A stretch of DNA of 64,000 bases from Schistosoma mansoni (lineage: Eukaryota; Platyhelminthes; Trematoda; Strigeidida; Schistosomatidae). The stretch covers positions 37,821,612 through 37,885,611 of the forward strand of contig NC_031502.1 of assembly GCF_000237925.1 (NCBI RefSeq). Direction: 5' to 3'. This document shows, piece by piece, positions 1 to 11,000 of the stretch; position 1 is the stretch's first letter, and each line of letters begins with the position of its first letter. The position numbers and the translations under genes were made by a program. Below the pieces are notes generated by a model. It was not told the origin of the DNA and did no database searches. It worked only from the letters and a program-made list of their open reading frames with translations.

Positions 1-163
1 AAGGCTCACATATTGGTGGCTGGATATAAATATCTAGTACAGCAAACAATTGTGGAAGATTTTACAAATCGAAAATCATTCATTTAACTGGACCAATATT
101 ATATGAGGCGAGGTAGGGAATTCATTCCGACTATCGTGATGTATTTCTTAACAAATACTATGC

Positions 164-1975
164 ATGTGTCATTCATTCCTTTTGCTAAGTAGCTTGAAGT
201 ATTTTTCACAACTTCACCAAACCCCGATTTCAAATAACATCGACCTGCGAAATGGTTCTGCGACAGACATGTCGCTAAGAATGATAGAGCTTATCTGCAA
301 AAATAATTTCGATGATGGCCTACTCAGACAATTTTTCTTATCCAAACTTCCTCAACAGGTGCAAGCTGTGATGGTCTCGTTTCAAAACAACGCCGTAGAC
401 GAGCTGGCTGCATCTGCTGACCGCATCCTAGAAATCACAAAATCTGCTTATGCAGAGACTTTTTCAGTCAAAGAAAAACCTCAAACGACCGAGAATGACA
501 TTACGGAATCATGTCATACAGTTACACTTTATCTTAGATATCGTAATGACCGTAAACGTTCACATACTTTGCGAGGAAGCACTTCATGTAGGCGGTCTGT
601 CTATAGACCGCGAGAGACGGCAAACCTTGACTGATCCTGTTTACATAGCCAGTATGGAAAGTCTTCCGGAAATTGCAGAAAAAACCTCGAATTATCCGAA
701 CTCAAAATCGAATGCCACGAAAAACAATTCAGGAAATTTCTCAGCCGGCACGCGTTAACGGCAGACGTAGCCGGCGAACATAGCCGTCTATTATACGTCA
801 TACATGTGATAATTAACTTTCACTACCTCGTCGATACTGAAGCAGATTTTAGAGTGAAGATACGACTAGTTTTCTAGTTTGACAACAAGCAACCAGTAAC
901 ACCCTCTATATTCGAAGCTTCCCCCAACCGAATGAAATCTGAAGTCAGATGCGAAGAGATTGGAAAGATATATTTCATACGTTATCAATATATCGAGAAG
1001 CGTTTGCTCTAATCTGGCTAGTGAACGTAGGAGCTGTGTCCCACGCTGAGTTGCAACGTAATCTGGTACGGATGCACGACCGAAAGCCTTCAGTTAAACA
1101 AGTCCACTTAAACAACGTGGTCAGTATACAATGTCGAACACTTAGAAAGCTATTGATTTTGGGGAATTATTCACAACTACAAGCGTTTCATTCCGAAAAT
1201 TCCAACGACCGGCTTTACGAATCTGTTTTAAACTTACAGGCGGCAAACGGAAAGTCAATTGCCACATACGGTAGCAGGTACGTTTACCTTGATGCGGGTT
1301 TACGCAAACTCATTCACTGGATCCTCGTTGTTGCAGATGTTTCTATGCCAATCATTGGTATAAACCCTCTACAATACCAAAATCTACTCATCGATACGCG
1401 CAAACGGAGGCTAGTAGACGGAAACACTAATTCGTCTGTTTGCCTAACTTCTTTTACCTTTTGCAAATTATCTCCAGTCACAATTAAGCACACAATAGAC
1501 CCATTCTCCCAACCATTACTAGATAAGTACTCTGGGATATACCAGACAAGACCGAAATCGCAGTGTGCAACCAGCAATGTTACACATCACGACTACAGGA
1601 CCACATGTATTCTCGAAAGGACGCCGACTGGCTCCCAAAAAGCTGAGGTTGGCCAATAACCCACCAAACACATGATAGAGCTAGGAATCACTCGACTGTC
1701 AAACAGCTCATAGGTATCTCCCTTGAAAATGGTCCCTAGAGAGGACAGCAGCGATTTGCATTCAACTGTTGACTATCGGCGTTTGAATGAGAAAACTATT
1801 CCTGATAGTTACCCATTGCTCCACATTTACGATTTGACCGCTACCTTGAAAGGCACAACTGTCTTTTCTGAAGTCGATTTGGTTGAAGCCTATAACCAGG
1901 TCCCTATGGCTACTAACGGTGTTCCCACTCGCGATCTGATGTTGATGCATGACCGAGTGCCTTCAGCTAGGTGAG
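164..1975 (+). mobile_element. Old Ty3/Gypsy relic: gag, protease and RT pieces
   Basis: Translated pieces follow the order of a Gypsy element. A gag-like segment lies at about 270-480 (QFFLSKLPQQVQAVM, then AADRILEIT-like text). A retropepsin-like segment follows at about 770-1440, with a YLVDT core and the downstream VADVSMPIIGI and LLIDTRKRRLVDGNT blocks. The start of a reverse transcriptase lies at about 1730-1920 (VDYRRLNEKT, VDLVEAYNQVP). The wording is close to the Boudicca/CsRn1-type element at 24227-29777, so it is probably an older relative. No LTRs are visible. It is broken in several places, and a foreign repeat unit sits inside the protease portion. It is a fossil, much older than the two LTR-bounded copies in this window. 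Confidence 0.75.
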
Positions 1976-2170
1976 TTCATCAAAAATAATGTGGTCAGCA
2001 CTCAACGTAGAGCACTTACAGAGCTATTGATCAAGGGGATTTACCGCTACAATATATTTGGAAAGTTATCAATATGTTGCCGAGCGTTCGGCCTAAGCCG
2101 GCTAATAGTTGCGAAAAATGTGTTGTACAGTGCGCCTATGCGTGATCTGGTGTGGATGCGCGATTGAGGG
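960..2170 (+). repeat. Interspersed repeat units with a period near 210 bp
   Basis: A unit seen at about 980-1175 recurs at about 1925-2165. The clearest shared block runs from an ATCTGGT..GGATGCACGACCG-like start through CCTTCAG, GTGGTCAG and a GAGCTATTGAT-like end. In the second place the unit end (about 2040), the start of another unit (about 2055) and a second GTGATCTGGTGTGGATGCGCGA block (about 2140) follow each other, giving a period near 210 bp. The unit lies inside and just after the Gypsy relic. It is not coding in any convincing way. It may be a satellite-like repeat or part of a mobile element I do not know. Confidence 0.55.
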
Positions 2171-2214
2171 TTGCGCAAGGTCACGGACTGATTGAAGTCA
2201 GACATTAACTCCGT

Positions 2215-2420
2215 TTGATACCGGCCTAGTAGTTAGACATTCGCGTGCGAGACTGAAAGTCTTTGATTCCAGTCCCGCGTTTCGCATCGTGGATGCGCAA
2301 TGCTGAGTCCCATGCTGGGACAAAACGAACATTCATCGCTTCCAATGGTGGTCTAGCTTTGACCGACTCCTGAACTCAATCGGTGTGTCCATGTCATTTT
2401 AATTTACCTTATAGGTCAAA
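2215..2420 (+). repeat. tRNA-like SINE fragment with schistosome tail
   Basis: A tRNA-like head (CCTAGTAGTTAG for box A, then GATTCCAGTCCC as a degenerate box B near 2265-2276) is followed by the tail shared with other copies here: GTGGATGCGCAATGCTGAG, then GGACAAAACGAAC, then GGTGGTCTAGCTTTGA. Related copies lie at 40789, 43986, 46356, 54600 and 58838. It is diverged and does not carry both inverted arms. Confidence 0.65.
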
Positions 2421-3038
2421 TAAATCCTTATCACCAATCTTTGTACTTTTACTTCTTGTCGTTGTGGTCACCCTCTCCAAGTAGATCAGCAGACAAAAGT
2501 AGTCTTCATACATTCTCTCGATCTTCTCAACATATTAAATGTGAAAATAATCTACTAAGGCTATAACCCCTGTTTAACAATTGGTTATGCTAGTAAATGA
2601 AGTACCTGGTTAGCCCCACTCTATTGAGATATATTATCGCCACAGCTGAAGAGTGGAAGGTCACTCCATAAGACGAGAATGATAACCCATAGTGTGGTTC
2701 GCGTCAACTTTTTTCACAAGGATTACAATGAGATTTACTTTAATGATGTGACGAGTTATGAGCAAAAAGATAATTGAATATTAGTTGTGCAAACTCCTAG
2801 AATACAACAGACCGAAGCTAAGATACTCGTACCTTGTTTTGTGCTACTCAAGATTTCTTCTATTTGAATGTATAACTAGACGACTAATTACAGAGATACG
2901 GAAGTCCCCCTAGTTAGTCAAATTCACACGAGGAAAACGTCTAGTGTAAAACTATTAACCAACCGAAAAATTTCATTTTTCAAAGAACAAGTCACAAGGA
3001 TGCCCCAACGAAGTAGTACATACAATTAGTCATGATAT
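2421..3038. other. No gene seen
   Basis: AT-rich sequence between the SINE fragment and the LTR element. No open frame, splice-flanked exon or recognisable repeat was found. Confidence 0.5.
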
Positions 3039-3309
3039 TGTGGTGTGAGCTACTGATATCAACATAAGTAGTATATATGGTGAGTAAGGAATAGAATATC
3101 TGACAGCAGAAGATTGAGAAGATCAAGAAGAGAAGAACAGAAATAAAAAGCAATTTGTGTGAAAATCCAGGAACAATGAAGCCTGAGGCAATTGAAGAAC
3201 ATTTTGCAAATAGTGTATCATAGCATGGTTTTTGTATTTTACCAAGTAACGTTGTAATTTGTGCTAAATACATAGTTGGTTGTCCTCACCTGTGTTCTCA
3301 TTCACAACA
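3039..3309 (+). repeat. 5' LTR, 271 bp
   Basis: Starts TGTGG, ends CAACA, with short terminal inverted similarity (TGTGGTGTGAG against TGTTGTGAATGAG). It matches 6212-6482. The left flank is ATAT (3035-3038). Confidence 0.92.
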
Positions 3310-3310
3310 T

Positions 3311-3328
3311 TTGGTGTCGCTGCCTCCA
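3311..3328 (+). promoter_or_regulatory. Putative primer-binding site
   Basis: TTGGTGTCGCTGCC follows the 5' LTR almost at once. LTR-element primer sites normally begin TGG, complementary to the CCA end of a tRNA. I cannot name the tRNA. The site lies only a few bases before the first ATG of gag (3332), an unusually short leader. Confidence 0.5.
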
Positions 3329-3331
3329 AGG

Positions 3332-6229
3332 ATGAAGATCCCATGGCCGAAGGAATTTGAGGACGGAGATGTGATGAGCTTCCTGAAGGAGTTCGAAGCC
3401 GTGGCGGAGCTGGTGGGAGTGAAGGAGCCGAAGGCGAAGACGGTGGTGCTGGGGACGCTGCTGAGAGGCAGAGCGAAAGCTGTATATGACAGCCTGGACG
3501 GTGCGGGCGGTAAGACGACATGGGAGGCAGTCACGGAGAGGTTGATCGTGGAGTTCGATAGCCCAGTGGACAGAGAAGAAGCACTGCAGAAGTTCCGAGT
3601 GGCGAAGTTGCCGATCGATGGTGGTCCGCTGGTGCTGGCCGTCGAGCTTACCAAGTTGCTGCGTCGCGCGCTGCCAAATCTGGATGAGGGGTCGGAGGCA
3701 CAGTTGTTGGCGTCGCAGTTTATCGAGAGCGTGCCAGTTGCCGTTTCCCAGCAGCTGAGACTGGTACACGCCGCGCAACCTATGGATATCAGTGAGCTTG
3801 CAAAGGTGACGCGGCAGTTGATGACACGAACAGTAGCTCCGGTCGCGTGCGAAAGTCAGGAGATAAGCAGCATTGAGAAGAAGATTGAAGAACTGCAGCA
3901 CGAGATTGCGGCATTACGAGTGATTCGTAAAAGGAATGATAAGTGTTTCGCATGTGGAGGGACAGGACACTGGAAGATAAACTGTCCAACACGACGAAAA
4001 CGGAGATATTTTAGACGTTACGTGTTTCCTTCTTACTCTAGGGATCTAGATAATGTCGAAGTGTATGGCGACGATGTAGTTGTATACAGCCAGACAGAAA
4101 CAGATCATGTCAAGCATGTGGAAGCGGTCTTGAAGCGAATTGAAGAATTCGGACTTCGAATTAATAAGGACAAGTCACAGATGGCTAAAAGTAGCATCAC
4201 GTTGTTGGGGCATAAAGTGGGAAATGGAGAAATAAGACCACTGCCGGAGAAAATTCTGACTATAAAGAACGTTGCAGTACCGAATTCGAAAAGGAAATTG
4301 AGACAGTTCCTGGGAAGGGCGGCGTTCTACAGTCGGTTCATCAAGAATTTCAACGAAATAGCAGCACCCCTTTATAAGTTGTTGAGTAACACTAAATTTT
4401 CGTGGACTGAAACCGCCCAACAAACGTTTAATCAAATCAAAAACGTGCTGGACGACCGCCAGATGACGCTAAGACTGCCCGAACTGGAGAAACCGTTTAC
4501 AGTGACAACAGACGCAAGTGACCATGGTATAGGTGCCGTTTTAAGTCAGTCTAATAGAGTGGTGGAATACGCAAGTCGCGTTCTCACGCCTGCGGAACAG
4601 AAGTATTCAACGATCGAAAAGGAGTGTTTAGCGATTGTGTGGGCAGTAGACAAGTGGAGACCATATCTGTTAGGTAGACGATTTCACATCGAGACTGACC
4701 ATAAACCTCTGCAGTGGCTACAAACAGCACGAGACCCACGTGGGAAGTTGGCGCGATGGATGATACGTCTGCAGGAGTATGACTTCAGTATCGGGCATGT
4801 TCCAGGGAAGGAAAATGTAATGGCAGACTACCTGTCAAGACCAGACATGGAAGCCGAGCTTCCATTGACAGCATACGCAGTGAACAGTATAGAGGGAGAC
4901 CCACTAGAACTCGTCCGGCAACAGAAATCTGATCCTAAACTTCGAGAGGTAATCAGAGTGATAAGAGAGGGGGCAGATGTTGACAAACGAGCAATGGACA
5001 AGGAGGTAATAATGTTGCTTCGGCAAAAGGAAAGACTGAAAGTGAACACATATGGAGCTCTGGTCTGGCAGGATGATGACAAAAATTGGGTGGCTGTGAT
5101 CCCGAAAGACTGGCGGCGTAAGATGATACACGAATGCCATCAGGTAGCGCACACAGGTATCGCAAGAACGACAGATTTACTACGGCAAAGTGCATACTGG
5201 CCAGGCATGAGAGACGATGTGGCCCAATATGTGTTGACGTGCCAGCAGTGCCAATTAATGAAAAGCGATAGATACATGCAACCGCCATTGCAGTCGGTCC
5301 CAGTAACCGCAGTCGGTGATCTATGGTCGGTAGATGTGATGGGACCATTTCCACAGACGGATAGCGGCAACCGATACTTACTAGTAATGACGGAACATGC
5401 TACACGATGGGTCGACGCTGTACCGATTGCCGACCAGCGGGCGAAAACAGTGACCGAAGTAATAATCCGGCACATTGTAGCGGGTCATGGAGTACCGAAG
5501 ATGATACTAACCGACCAGGGTCCCTGTTTTGAAAGTGACGAGTTTAAGGCCCGTTTAAAGCAGTTCGGCATCAAGAGGATACGAACTACACCGTATCACC
5601 CTCAGACGAACGGGCTTACGGAAAGAAACAACCGGACATTAAAGGAATGGTTAGCATCTAAAGGAGGGAATTGGGAGAAAGAGTTACCACTAATTTTGCT
5701 GGCGCATCGTGCCTCCATCCAAGGAACAACCAAGAAATCACCTTTCCTACTTATGTATGGTAGACAGCCACGACTTCCAATGCATAGTAAAACGTGGCCA
5801 CAGCAGCAGAAGTGGACAGCAACAAGATTAAGGAAAGAGAGGACGGAGGCAATAAAGAACGTGAAAAAGAAACAAATATCAGACATCAAGAAGGCGGAAC
5901 AGCAGAGAAGAGCGTGGAAGCCTTTTAGAGTGGGGGACATGGTAAAGTGTAGAGAACGGAGAGCTAACACTGAAGGAGGACCAGGGTCAGGAAAGCTGAT
6001 CCCGAAATGGGAGGGACCGTACATTATCACGGAGAGACGCGGCCCAGTTTACACGATCCGGAGAGAAGACAAGCAGAAGCGTGTAAATGCCAGTCAACTA
6101 CAGAGATGGTTTCAAGAACATCATGAGCACGAGTCACGAACAGCACCAAAGGAGACAATGGTACGCCGATCAGAAAGATTGCGAGAACAGCTTATTAAAA
6201 GGGGGGACGAGTGTGGTGTGAGCTACTGA
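3332..6229 (+). CDS. Gag-Pol reading frame of the 3039-6482 Gypsy element
   Basis: One frame of about 965 codons starts at the first ATG (MKIPWPKEFEDGDVMSF) and stops inside the 3' LTR. The N-terminal 200 residues are gag-like. A retroviral zinc knuckle (CFACGGTGHWKINC) lies near residue 204. The pol part shows the RT box YGDDVVVY near residue 243, RNase H (TTDASDHGIGAVLS) near 392, the integrase zinc region (HTGIARTTDLLRQSAYWPGM, CQQC) near 600-640, and the DDE core (SVDVMGPF, LTDQGPCFESDEF, HPQTNGLTERNN) at about 665-765. Gag and Pol share one frame, as in some Gypsy elements. The element as a whole is shorter than full-length relatives and is treated here as a fossil copy. Confidence 0.85.
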   Translation: MKIPWPKEFEDGDVMSFLKEFEAVAELVGVKEPKAKTVVLGTLLRGRAKAVYDSLDGAGGKTTWEAVTERLIVEFDSPVDREEALQKFRVAKLPIDGGPLVLAVELTKLLRRALPNLDEGSEAQLLASQFIESVPVAVSQQLRLVHAAQPMDISELAKVTRQLMTRTVAPVACESQEISSIEKKIEELQHEIAALRVIRKRNDKCFACGGTGHWKINCPTRRKRRYFRRYVFPSYSRDLDNVEVYGDDVVVYSQTETDHVKHVEAVLKRIEEFGLRINKDKSQMAKSSITLLGHKVGNGEIRPLPEKILTIKNVAVPNSKRKLRQFLGRAAFYSRFIKNFNEIAAPLYKLLSNTKFSWTETAQQTFNQIKNVLDDRQMTLRLPELEKPFTVTTDASDHGIGAVLSQSNRVVEYASRVLTPAEQKYSTIEKECLAIVWAVDKWRPYLLGRRFHIETDHKPLQWLQTARDPRGKLARWMIRLQEYDFSIGHVPGKENVMADYLSRPDMEAELPLTAYAVNSIEGDPLELVRQQKSDPKLREVIRVIREGADVDKRAMDKEVIMLLRQKERLKVNTYGALVWQDDDKNWVAVIPKDWRRKMIHECHQVAHTGIARTTDLLRQSAYWPGMRDDVAQYVLTCQQCQLMKSDRYMQPPLQSVPVTAVGDLWSVDVMGPFPQTDSGNRYLLVMTEHATRWVDAVPIADQRAKTVTEVIIRHIVAGHGVPKMILTDQGPCFESDEFKARLKQFGIKRIRTTPYHPQTNGLTERNNRTLKEWLASKGGNWEKELPLILLAHRASIQGTTKKSPFLLMYGRQPRLPMHSKTWPQQQKWTATRLRKERTEAIKNVKKKQISDIKKAEQQRRAWKPFRVGDMVKCRERRANTEGGPGSGKLIPKWEGPYIITERRGPVYTIRREDKQKRVNASQLQRWFQEHHEHESRTAPKETMVRRSERLREQLIKRGDECGVSY
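6196..6206 (+). promoter_or_regulatory. Putative polypurine tract
   Basis: AAAAGGGGGG lies a few bases before the 3' LTR, as expected for the plus-strand primer of an LTR retrotransposon. It is also inside the end of the gag-pol frame. Confidence 0.6.
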
Positions 6230-6482
6230 TATCAACATAAGTAGTATATATGGTGAGTAAGGAATAGAATATCTGACAGCAGAAGATTGAGAAGATCAAG
6301 AAGAGAAGAACAGAAATAAAAAGCAATTTGTGTGAAAATCCAGGAACAATGAAGCCTGAGGCAATTGAAGAACATTTTGCAAATAGTGTATCATAGCATG
6401 GTTTTTGTATTTTACCAAGTAACGTTGTAATTTGTGCTAAATACATAGTTGGTTGTCCTCACCTGTGTTCTCATTCACAACA
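6212..6482 (+). repeat. 3' LTR, 271 bp
   Basis: Matches 3039-3309 throughout. The right flank is ATAT (6483-6486), pairing with the left flank. Confidence 0.92.
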
Positions 6483-7897
6483 ATATGGTTTATGATAGAA
6501 AGTTAGAAGGTTAAATATGTGCTTGTGAAAAAGAATATATATATATATATATAGGAAGACCATATATTACAAAGTATCTTCAAGTAAATTATATTATTTG
6601 TCATCTGTTATTTGATACAACATATAGTTAACCAATAAAGAATTCGATCTGAAATTAGTACACAGAATTATGATATATTTGGCCAGTAACTGTCGATCAT
6701 TCGTAACTTATGGCATGCATACTGTTCTAGTCCTGAAAAACAGATGGGTAGATAGCAGATAAGTTGTGCAAGGTATAATTCAATAAAAAGGGAGATAGTT
6801 AAAGTTGGAGTTACGTTTGCACAACATCTTACAAACGGTCTCATAAATTTACTTACAGTTTGAATGGAAATGATCTTATTCATCCTTAAAAAAGGAAAAT
6901 GTACTTTTCTGCTAATTCATTAAATTGATGTTCCTTTACCTATCTATAGTACACCTATAACAATATTTTTACAAACTATCACTACCCATTCATAGTTTAG
7001 ACTAGAGTGGCAGTGCGATTTGCATTTTTGTGATGCTATTAAATAATCGGTCAAAGTCTATTTAGTTTTTATTTACTTTTTACTACGGCTGCTCACTTGG
7101 CTTTTACATTTTATAGTTCGTTGTCGATAACACGAATTGTGTTCTAGGTACTCAATCACGTACATCTTGATGAGCGATATTAACACATTACAATCAATCG
7201 TTAATCAAACATGCTTTTAGTTTGACTTTAATGCGTTAGGTCAAGTAGCTATAACCACTAAGCCATCGCAATACACAATACAACTCAGCAATCAAATATA
7301 AGTTCGTGAACCTAACTTCAAACCAAACATCCATTGCTTTTTGAACCTTCATCATGAATTATCTACTGAAGGGACACCTATTCAATTTGTGTTTTCAAAG
7401 TGCCACACACCTGAAAATAAGTGAAAATCCTAATTTGAATAGGTAAACGGAACTGATTTAAACGACACTACATCTTCAGATATACATCTCATGCTAGCAA
7501 TGAACTGACAATAAACAAATACAAGCCACGAAAGAACGATTAAGAGTTAAGAAAATATGAACGAGTGTTTAACTAACGAATGGGACAGTGGATCTTTCCA
7601 CCTCATTCACTATTTAGCTGTCATTTTCCCTATTACACACGTATTGAATACATATTTCATTGTCTTGATCAGTCAATGACATAGTATTTGTGACTAGAAG
7701 TTTTATAGTTTTCCAAGTGGCCTGACAAGATACACTACTAATATTATAATATAATATTATGAATGTTCTGTACTTCTGTTTAGTATTCTGAGTAAAGTGT
7801 AAACTATAAACTTGTTTTACAGAAATAGGAAGATTAACACAATAAAACCGAAAAGTTGATCATTAAATTATCCGTTACTTAACTAAAGCCAAACATT
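6483..7897. other. No gene seen; short AT repeats
   Basis: AT-rich DNA with an (AT)n run near 6536-6554. No supported gene was found. The end of a minus-strand host gene begins at 7898. Confidence 0.5.
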
Positions 7898-8042
7898 TTA
7901 ATTAAAATTAATATCAGTGATTCTTTTAAACAGATTGAAAAGTAACAAACCGTCTTTTTTAACCAGTTCGTAAATAATACGTATCGATGTTGGCACGGGA
8001 TTTTTGGCATCTATGCGCATAATCCAAAGATCTGGAGGTAAC
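7898..8042 (-). CDS. Last exon of the minus-strand gene
   Basis: The acceptor ACCATAG follows a long pyrimidine tract. The exon starts with one base that completes a Glu codon from the previous exon and encodes 47 residues (LPPDLWIMRIDAKNPVPTSI at the start, FKRITDINFN at the end) before TAA. Another frame continues upstream without a stop, but it is not needed and runs through the pyrimidine tract. Confidence 0.6.
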
Positions 8043-11000
8043 CTATGGTAACCATAATATAAAAGAACATTGAGAAATAAAATAAAACTCTGAAAGGTAT
8101 TCACCAAAGTTAACACCTCTGAAAATATTTCCTGTAACGACTCCGTCCAAAAACAAGTAGTTTAACAAAGCCCATAGATGTATGCTATGTACTGAGCTTT
8201 GTGTCGGATTTGTCCAGTTAAAGCGACGTGTAACTGGTCAAAGTGATCAGACCGATATATCTTATGTATCATATACATAATTATTTATACTAAAAGGTGT
8301 ATCTCTAGTATTTGCGCTTAACCTACAGCATAAATGTGACTCACCAATAATTATATAACCACCAACTTCAGACCCCAAGGCTGTTTATAGTACCATGATA
8401 GGACTCCAAGACGTCTTTAGAATATGTTTAATCCTGTCATTTCATTCACTCTCTTTGGGTTATTATAAACCTTGCTACATTATCCCAATACGTATCTATG
8501 TTAACTGGTGACCAGCTTCGATAAAAAACTTGTTACCTCCCGTTTGAATTTTAGATATTCAAATATAACAAACTGTTATTAGCCAGTGCGAATCTAAAGA
8601 ATTCATGCTACGCCAACACTGGATCCCAGTACGTCCAGATGACGAGTCTCAAACAGGAAAAAATCCCCTGTTAATCATAATCCGTCTATTCTATACGCAG
8701 TTATGATAAAACGACCATATTGAAGCGGTACACACACGATGCAAATATGTCAACCGATAAAATTCCAGTCAAAAATACCAACAACGGGATAATATAAATC
8801 CTTTCTAAAAATAATACCTATGTGATTATTGAATATTACACAATAAGTAATTTAAATTTATCTCCGTATTGAACATGTGGTGCATGCTAATTATGTTGAC
8901 AGATATAAGTATTATGTGAGACCAATCGGAAGTAGAATGCCTGCCAGAAGAATATTGAGAAGATTCAGTTGAAGAGAACAGAGAGGGAAACAGAGGGCAA
9001 TTGTAGTAACGACAGAATTGAAAAAAATAATGAAGCATATAAAGGACGAATGAGGGAAGACGTGCAAATAATGTATTTATTGTATGATTTTCATATTACA
9101 TGGAAGTGCTCTGTAATTTTGCATTAAACAACAAGTTGGTTTCTCTACTAAGTCTTCGTTCACTACAAAAACACCACTCACATATAAAGATTACAAATCC
9201 TTAAAGTAAGCTTTCTATAAAATAAAATGTAAAAAAAATGCAACTTACTCCGATACTGGGACAACTAACTCAGAGACAAGTAGAGAAAAACTATGAGTTA
9301 TACAAAATGGTTTATTATCAGGCTCATACAGTGCAGATTTCCATTCATTTTTTTGCGATTTTTGAGCCATAATTTTTCTATACAAAAGCAAACAAGAAAT
9401 GAAACAAGCATGAGTGAGAAAGAATATACGCAAAAATCGATGCGATGGTATCACACTTGTTGTATGATGTATTCAAAACAGCTTATTTTAGACATTCAAA
9501 GCAATACGAAACTTATAGTTATATTTCGTGATAAGTTTAGATTAAATGACGAGAATACCGGGATCACGATGTGGATTATTATAAAGATTAATGCTCTTCT
9601 AAAAAAGAAATAATTATGTTGTATCCCAAGATTGTAGTTACATTAGTCTACTTCCGCGACTTAAAAGTATTATCTTAAAACCATTGAAGCTACATTGTTA
9701 AATGTAACTATCCTACATCATGGATATCACAACGTAAAACTTTGGTTTAGGATGAAAATGGATCTCAGTTATAAAATTATTTGCGAAAACACACCACACT
9801 GATTAGCTACATATACATATGAATGGTACATGAACAAACTATTTTACTACGAAACTGTAGTGTAGAAACAATAGTGTTCACTTTTTTACTGACACAGCAA
9901 TCAGTATTAGCAGAGTAATGAATTATTAAATATAGATGGGAATTTATATTTTCTACAGGTAAACAAACCAGGCACATGTGCAGTTGGATTTCGTTTGACA
10001 AATAATTAGACATTCGAGTGTATCCAACACTAAAACCTTATTACTTGGCTATGAAAGCTTCCAACACGTTTGATGATTCGGAGTAATATCTAGTTGGTTA
10101 CATAACACATATGTAGCGAAATTACAGCTGGAAGAAAACATTAACAATTAATTGAAACTCAGAATTTATATTGAATGTACATGACCAAATAGAATACTAA
10201 ACAAACCTTAATTCAGAAATTAAAGATGATTTTGATATCATTGATCCAAGACATACCAAAAATGATACAGAAATATATAAATTGTGTAATACATCCCACT
10301 GACTTTCTAAATTCCATCCACTTTGTCTGTCACTTTCAAAAAATGTCGACGAATCTGGAATCACTGAAATTGGAAAATCTTTTTTTACAAAAATGAAAAT
10401 TTATTCTTAAAAGAAAAATTTACTTGGGGTTTGAATATATATATATATAATTTTTATCTTTTGGAATTGAAAAGCATTTATATTATTTATGGCTAGCGAA
10501 AAGTATGACTTTAATCCGAACTCCAATGATGATATTTAACTTGAATTTCAATGTATTGAATCTACAGAATGTAGAATATGATTACTGCGTGTTATCTTAT
10601 GCTAGTCAATGCTTGCACTCTCAAATGAGGGAAAAATGAATGATCGCGAACAATATGTTCAGCTTCATAAGATTAGGTGAACATTTATATACAGAAAAGG
10701 CAACTAAAACTTTACAAAATAGTGATTGGAATTTTACATTAAAGTGGTAGACTTATGTTTGGATAAAAATACCAGTACTTTTCAAAATGAAGACACTAAC
10801 AGGCCACGAACAAAATAAAATACATGCCATGAACTTTATTTTGAACGAAGGTAGTGTTGAAGTATTCAGACTAGAATTTTACAAATTACCGTAAGTCGAC
10901 TAATTTTGTCCTCCACACAGATAACCGGAAGTTTGAAAAACACCTGTTCATATGTAAGCACAACTGGCAGAAAAATTAGTGGTTTCAACTTTCACTTACT

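Larger units (their letters stand above)
3039..6482 (+). mobile_element. Compact, young Ty3/Gypsy LTR retrotransposon
   Basis: Two direct repeats of 271 bp (3039-3309 and 6212-6482) begin TGTGGTGTGAG and end TTCACAACA. They look identical base for base. The four bases outside each end are ATAT, a target-site duplication. Inside is one long frame carrying gag with a CCHC knuckle, then reverse transcriptase, RNase H and integrase motifs. A TGG-initial primer-binding-like site starts within two bases of the 5' LTR. A purine tract (AAAAGGGGGG) precedes the 3' LTR. At 3.4 kb it is shorter than whole relatives, so I call it broken (about one large break), but the matching LTRs say the insertion is recent. 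A diverged solo LTR of the family lies at 8876-9167. Confidence 0.9.

Noticed and set aside
2992-6446. Several minus-strand frames inside the 3039-6482 element
   Set aside because: Shadows of the LTRs and of the gag-pol frame on the other strand.
8043-8131. Upstream extension of the last exon (EIFSEVLTLVNTFQSF)
   Set aside because: The sequence is a pyrimidine tract ahead of a good acceptor. The exon at 9249-9377 joins to 8042 in phase instead.
9293-9613. Plus-strand frame of 106 codons
   Set aside because: It overlaps the minus-strand exon with consensus splice sites; likely a shadow and chance extension.
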